5,742 nucleotides of DNA. Origin: an uncultured Clostridia bacterium. GTDB taxonomy: Bacteria; Bacillota; Clostridia; Oscillospirales; CAG-272. A program made the translations under genes and the position numbers. Position 1 is the stretch's first letter, and each line of letters starts with the position of its first letter. Where the stretch lies: the NCBI GenBank assembly GCA_947367285.1, contig CANBDB010000101.1, forward strand, positions 1 to 5,742, given 5' to 3'. The notes under the pieces were generated by a model, which saw only the letters and a list, made by a program, of their open reading frames with translations, was not told the origin of the DNA and did no database searches. Shown piece after piece: positions 5,678 through 5,742 of the stretch.

Positions 5678-5742
5678 TTATATTAATTCTTTAAATTTTG
5701 ATTTATCGGGGAGATAGGTTGTTGGTACGTATTGTTCTTTTT
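5678..5742 (-). CDS. C-terminal end of an unidentified protein (partial, runs off window)
   Basis: Read leftward from the window edge, one frame is open for 20 codons (KEQYVPTTYLPDKSKFKELI) and stops at TAA 5680-5678. The composition looks like a soluble protein tail. The stop sits right against the MATE ribosome site, with 9 nt to the MATE ATG. This is the same tight stop/ribosome-site arrangement seen at the two other leftward junctions, which supports a real upstream operon member. A second frame is also open for 19 codons from the edge, so the reading is tentative. No family is recognised from so few residues. Confidence 0.45.
   Translation of the reverse strand, partial: KEQYVPTTYLPDKSKFKELI

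Noticed and set aside
5669..5742. Possible promoter for the MATE gene
   Set aside because: A TAATAT-like -10 can be drawn near 5680-5685, but no -35 lies at the right spacing, and the likely upstream coding frame suggests read-through within an operon.

Overview
The window looks like chromosomal DNA from a low-to-moderate-GC, endospore-forming member of the Clostridia, probably a gut or uncultured lineage. This rests on a SpoIIQ-like protein, strong AGGAG-type Shine-Dalgarno sites, U-tailed hairpin terminators and a clostridial-type ECF sigma factor. The genus cannot be fixed from sequence alone.

Layout: one gene reads rightward and everything else reads leftward. At the left end (77-781, +) is a membrane-anchored M23-fold protein of the SpoIIQ type, preceded by a good match to a sigma-F-type forespore promoter (6-34). 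It converges on a leftward operon, and the two share a bidirectional hairpin terminator (788-815). The leftward operon (3469 to 833) encodes, in order, an ECF-like sigma factor, a small single-pass membrane protein in the usual anti-sigma position, and a lipoprotein with a von Willebrand A domain (YfbK type). The three genes are tightly coupled: an ATGA overlap, then a 4-nt gap with the Shine-Dalgarno site lying on the preceding stop codon. A second leftward operon (window edge to 3600) holds the last codons of an unidentified gene, a MATE-family multidrug/organic cation transporter, and a TVP38/TMEM64 (VTT/DedA-superfamily) membrane protein. It ends in another hairpin terminator (3572-3598) with the same GCTCCC/GGGAGC stem.

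How the genes may work together: the sigma factor, membrane protein and VWA lipoprotein look like a self-contained envelope-signalling module. In this reading the membrane protein holds the sigma factor and the surface VWA protein acts as sensor or effector. This is inferred from gene order and domains, not shown. The promoter region of the module (3470-3576) is unusual. It has a near-consensus TTGACT-N17-TATAAA promoter whose -10 box overlaps the Shine-Dalgarno site, and upstream of it a run of A/T tracts spaced about one helical turn apart, which predicts curved DNA. The MATE and VTT genes form a separate membrane-transport or lipid-related unit. No mobile element, CRISPR array, tRNA or rRNA was seen, and there is no gene-free stretch above 300 bases.
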